Source of the DNA: Thaumarchaeota archaeon S13
GTDB taxonomy: Archaea; Thermoproteota; Nitrososphaeria; Nitrososphaerales; Nitrosopumilaceae
DNA: 8,523 nucleotides
Reading direction: 5' to 3'
Assembly: GCA_003724275.1 (NCBI GenBank)
Contig: RHFA01000028.1
Coordinates: 1-8,523, forward strand
This document shows positions 6,139-8,523 of the stretch, in pieces; the stretch's first letter is position 1, and every line of letters starts with the position of its first letter. Under the pieces are notes generated by a model. The model had not been told where the DNA came from. It ran no database searches and saw only the letters and a list, made by a program, of their open reading frames with translations. The position numbers and the translations under genes were made by a program.

Positions 6139-6146
6139 TTGAAATA
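6139..6146 (+). promoter_or_regulatory. Possible TATA-like box ahead of ribB (TTGAAATA)
   Basis: TTGAAATA lies in the short relatively AT-rich spacer between ribC and ribB and starts 32 nt before the ribB ATG, the same spacing as the other boxes here. It suggests that ribB and the genes after it can be transcribed separately from ribC. The match to a TATA consensus is only fair. Confidence 0.4.
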
Positions 6147-6170
6147 CCCGCGCCCCGCCGCGCGCGCGCA

Positions 6171-6845
6171 ATGGAGCTTGCCGGCGCCCTCAAGTCGCTG
6201 CGCGGGGGCGGGTTTGTACTCCTGCACGACTCGGAGGGCCGCGAGGACGAGGTCGACATGGTCGCCGCCGCGGGCCTCGTGACGCCGGCCCACGTCGCGG
6301 CGATGCGCACGCGCGCCGGAGGCCTCGTCTGCCTCGCCCTTGACGCGAGGATGGCCGGCCGCCTGGGCCTGCGCTACATGCACGACATGCTGCGCTCGGC
6401 CCTCGAGGGCGACGCGCTCGGCGTCGTCATGGACGCCGCGCCGTACGGCGACCGCCCGTCGTTCTCGCTCTCGGTAAACCACCGCCGCACATACACGGGA
6501 ATCACGGACACGGACAGGGCGCGGACCATAGGCGAGTTTGCGCGCCTCTATGGCAGCGCCGATCCGCGCGGCAGGTTTGCCGCCGAGTTTCGCGCGCCCG
6601 GCCACGTCCCGCTGCTCATCGCCAACGCCGCGCTCCTCTCGGGGAGGCGTGGCCACACCGAGATGTCCGTCTATCTCGCGCAGCTCGCCGGCCTTCCGCC
6701 CGCCGCGGCGATATGCGAGATGATGGACTCGCAGACGCACCTCGCGCTGACGGCAGACGGCGCGCGCAGGGTGTCGCGCGAGATCTCGGCCCCGTTCGTC
6801 GACGCGGGCGACCTCCTAGAGCATGCCGAGGTGCACGGCGCATGA
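6171..6845 (+). CDS. ribB: 3,4-dihydroxy-2-butanone 4-phosphate synthase
   Basis: Converts ribulose 5-phosphate to the four-carbon unit dihydroxybutanone phosphate plus formate, the second substrate of lumazine synthase. It is 224 aa, the usual length for a stand-alone enzyme with no GTP cyclohydrolase II fusion. The acidic active-site loop reads DSEGREDEVDM at 20-30 (family form close to DxEDRENEGDM). Also present are TGITDTDRARTI (109-120), RAPGH (141-145), RRGHTEMSVYLAQLAG (159-174, His162 and Glu164) and ICEMM with Glu183. The ATG at 6171 is chosen over an in-frame ATG at 6090, which would overlap ribC and lacks family similarity. The stop overlaps ribH (ATGA). Confidence 0.95.
   Translation: MELAGALKSLRGGGFVLLHDSEGREDEVDMVAAAGLVTPAHVAAMRTRAGGLVCLALDARMAGRLGLRYMHDMLRSALEGDALGVVMDAAPYGDRPSFSLSVNHRRTYTGITDTDRARTIGEFARLYGSADPRGRFAAEFRAPGHVPLLIANAALLSGRRGHTEMSVYLAQLAGLPPAAAICEMMDSQTHLALTADGARRVSREISAPFVDAGDLLEHAEVHGA
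6828..6833 (+). promoter_or_regulatory. Shine-Dalgarno site of ribH (GAGGTG)
   Basis: GAGGTG lies 8 nt before the ATG at 6842 and decides that start over a long upstream extension in the same frame (from 6713) that is only the ribB shadow. Similar sites precede the next two genes: GGAGG at 7243-7247 and GAGG at 7990-7993. Internal operon genes thus use SD initiation, while first genes look leaderless. Confidence 0.6.
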
Positions 6846-7258
6846 GGATTGCCATCGTCTCGTCCTCGTTCTATCCAGAGATAGCCGGGCGCATGCTCGC
6901 CGTCGCGCGCGAGCGCGCGCGGTCTCGCGGGGCCGAGATTGCACTCGAGTGCTCGGTCTCTGGCACGTTTGACATACCTCCAGTCGCCGACGCGCTGCTC
7001 GCGCGAGACGACGTCGACGCCGTAGTCGCGCTCGGCGCCGTCATAAAGGGCCAGACAAAGCACGACGAGGTCATCTCGCACGCGACGGCCTCGGCCCTCC
7101 TCGCGATATCCGTCGCGCGCTCAAAGCCCGCCTCGCTTGGGATCACGGGGCCGGCGATGCGCGAGAGGCAGGCCTATGCGCGGATCAGGCCCGCGGCCGA
7201 GCGCGCCGTCGACGCGGCGATCGCCTCGCACGCGGCACTGCGGGAGGCCAGGGCATGA
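6842..7258 (+). CDS. ribH: 6,7-dimethyl-8-ribityllumazine synthase (riboflavin synthase beta chain)
   Basis: Condenses 5-amino-6-ribitylamino-uracil with dihydroxybutanone phosphate to give the lumazine used by ribC. It is 138 aa, normal for archaeal members. Visible motifs: SSSFYPEI at 7-14 (aromatic residue stacking on the substrate), GTFDIP at 41-46, LGAVIKGQTKHDEV at 64-77 with catalytic His74, and the C-terminal helix with ARIRPAAERAVDAA. The family usually has Glu where this has Asp44, a minor change. ATGA overlaps link it to ribB upstream and to the cyclohydrolase downstream, so the four genes are probably translationally coupled. The enzyme usually assembles into pentamers or icosahedral 60-mers. 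Confidence 0.95.
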   Translation: MRIAIVSSSFYPEIAGRMLAVARERARSRGAEIALECSVSGTFDIPPVADALLARDDVDAVVALGAVIKGQTKHDEVISHATASALLAISVARSKPASLGITGPAMRERQAYARIRPAAERAVDAAIASHAALREARA

Positions 7259-8001
7259 GCTCGCAGGTCTGCGTGGTCAGGATTGCGGGGTATGGCCCGT
7301 GGACTCTGGGCCTCGGCAGCGACCGCGAGCATCGCCTGCAGGCCCTGCAGGCTACGCTCTATGCGACATTGCAGGGCGCGTTCTCGGAGCGCGGCGGGCT
7401 GGTATTCCAGAACAGGGCCGACGAGCTCTTTGCGCTCACAAACGGCATGGACATGCCGGCCCACGAGGCGGCAATGGGCGAGGTCGCGCCGCGGTTCGGC
7501 GAGGTCGACTTGCGCGCGGCCGTCGGCTGTGCGGCCGGGCCGCTCGCGGCGAGCCGGGCCGCGCACGCGGCCTCGCTTGCCGCCGGCGAGGCGCGCACGT
7601 GCGGCGAGGCGTGCGAGGGCGGGGCCGGCGAGGCGACTGTCCTCCACATGGACGTCGACGGCCTGAGCGCGCGGCGGCGCGAGTCCTCGCCGTACGAGAT
7701 TTCCGCCTCGATATACTCGCTCTACGCGGACATGGCGAGGTTTTACCTGGCCCGCGGCGGCCTGGCCTTCTTTATGGGCGGGGACAACTTTATGGTCGTC
7801 CCCGACGGCGACGCCGCGGCCGTCCGGCGCGACGCCTCCGAGCTTGTCGCCTCGTCGGTCCGCCTGGGCCTGGGCCTCAACTGTGGCATTGGCCGCGGGA
7901 CCACGGCGCGCGGAGCCGCCGCGGCGGCGACGCGCTCGCTAGACGAGATACGCCGCCTTCGCAAGGGCGGCACGGCCGAGCGCGTCCACGAGGCGCCATG
8001 A
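7255..8001 (+). CDS. gch3: GTP cyclohydrolase III (archaeal type, forms FAPy)
   Basis: The archaeal first step of flavin synthesis (GTP cyclohydrolase III, also called IIa or ArfA): hydrolyses GTP to 2-amino-5-formylamino-6-ribosylamino-4(3H)-pyrimidinone 5'-phosphate, keeping the formyl group. It is 248 aa, the usual length. Visible motifs: GYGPWT at 12-17, LQALQATLYATL at 28-39, the GG.VF..R.DE strand around 47-57, LTNGMD 61-66, HMDVDG 131-136 (metal and nucleotide region of the cyclase-like palm fold), MGGDNFMVVP 174-183 and GIGRGTTAR 211-219. An insert-like Ala/Gly/Cys-rich stretch lies near 98-127. It overlaps ribH and the amidohydrolase by ATGA. This gene is the best marker that the host is archaeal. 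Confidence 0.93.
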   Translation: MSSQVCVVRIAGYGPWTLGLGSDREHRLQALQATLYATLQGAFSERGGLVFQNRADELFALTNGMDMPAHEAAMGEVAPRFGEVDLRAAVGCAAGPLAASRAAHAASLAAGEARTCGEACEGGAGEATVLHMDVDGLSARRRESSPYEISASIYSLYADMARFYLARGGLAFFMGGDNFMVVPDGDAAAVRRDASELVASSVRLGLGLNCGIGRGTTARGAAAAATRSLDEIRRLRKGGTAERVHEAP

Positions 8002-8523
8002 TACTGCGCAACGTCGACGCGCTCGTGGGCCCGTCGCTGGCGCACCGCCGCGGCGTGACGATCCGCATGGCCGGCGGCGTGTTTGCGTCCGTGGGGCCGG
8101 CCGCGCGCGGCGCCTCGCTGGACTGTGGGGGCCTCCTCGCGGTCCCCGGCCTCGTAAACTCGCACACGCACATTGGCGACTCTGCCGCAAAGGACGCCGG
8201 CGCGGGCCTGCCCGCGGCGGACCGCATACACCCCGTGCGCGGGGCCAAGCGGCGCATACTGGGGTCCACGCCGCGCGCGAGGCTGGCGCGGTACATGGCC
8301 CGCTCGGCGGCCTCGATGCTGCGCGGCGGGACGACGACGTTTGTGGACTTTCGCGAGGGCGGCGAGGCGGGGGTCCGCCTCCTGCGCGAGGCCCTCGCGC
8401 GCTCGCCCGTGCGCGCGCTCGCCCTGGGCCGCCTCGAGGAGTATGACTCCCCTGAGCGCGTGCGGTCCGGCGCGCCGCCGCCTCCCGGCCGCGCCGCGCG
8501 CCTGGCCCGCCTGGCCTCCTCGT
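7998..8523 (+). CDS. Amidohydrolase (cytosine/guanine deaminase-like), N-terminal part; runs off the window
   Basis: Starts in an ATGA overlap with gch3 and stays open to the window end (175 codons). It has the N-terminal small beta domain of metal-dependent amidohydrolases, LLAVPGLVNSHTHIGDS with metal ligands His56 and His58, followed by the RGGTTTFVDFR segment typical of the deaminase/chlorohydrolase branch. The later metal ligands (third His, fourth His, Asp) are beyond the window. Its coupling to gch3 makes it a candidate for a missing flavin step, either removal of the formyl group from the GTP cyclohydrolase III product or deamination of the pyrimidine. The substrate is an inference from context. 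Ordinary nucleoside-base deamination is an alternative. Confidence 0.85.
   Translation, partial: MILRNVDALVGPSLAHRRGVTIRMAGGVFASVGPAARGASLDCGGLLAVPGLVNSHTHIGDSAAKDAGAGLPAADRIHPVRGAKRRILGSTPRARLARYMARSAASMLRGGTTTFVDFREGGEAGVRLLREALARSPVRALALGRLEEYDSPERVRSGAPPPPGRAARLARLASS

Noticed and set aside
5431..6171. 246-aa minus-strand open frame opposite riboflavin synthase
   Set aside because: Low-complexity Arg/Ala/Thr/Ser product caused by high GC in the shadow of ribC, whose family motifs are unmistakable.

Overview
The window looks like a high-GC archaeon, most likely a thaumarchaeon (Nitrososphaerota) of the Cenarchaeum / sponge-symbiont kind. The evidence is an archaeal GTP cyclohydrolase III gene in a riboflavin operon, TATA-like boxes about 31-32 nt ahead of start codons (leaderless promoter spacing), ATA-rich isoleucine codons despite high GC, and tight ATGA gene overlaps. 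The genus is inferred, not proven.

Layout, all genes on the + strand. (1) 1-1158: the 3' part of a mostly helical protein of unknown function carrying two R-x4-H motifs of the kind seen in HEPN RNases. (2) 1256-3255: module 1, an ABC/OLD-type (AAA15-like) ATPase overlapping by one base a 157-aa protein with a PD-(D/E)XK-like nuclease signature. (3) 3422-5442: module 2, a paralogous ATPase plus small protein with the same architecture and the same promoter-to-start distance, but much more AT-rich. Both modules end in a 67-bp direct repeat (63/67 identical, first 43 bp exact) that encodes the last 18 residues of the small protein and runs past its stop codon. (4) 5478-8523: a very GC-rich riboflavin cluster: riboflavin synthase alpha (ribC), DHBP synthase (ribB), lumazine synthase (ribH), GTP cyclohydrolase III (gch3/arfA) and the start of an amidohydrolase. 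The last four are chained by ATGA overlaps.

The rib genes supply the first committed step from GTP, the four-carbon donor, and the last two condensations. The amidohydrolase is a candidate for one of the missing middle steps. The tandem ATPase-nuclease pairs are organised like two-gene anti-phage or anti-plasmid systems (compare PARIS, Septu, Gabija), but the small partner is not the effector of any of those as far as I can tell. The repeat-bounded, compositionally foreign second copy suggests cassette-like acquisition or recombination at the 3' end of the nuclease gene. The defence role is inference from architecture.
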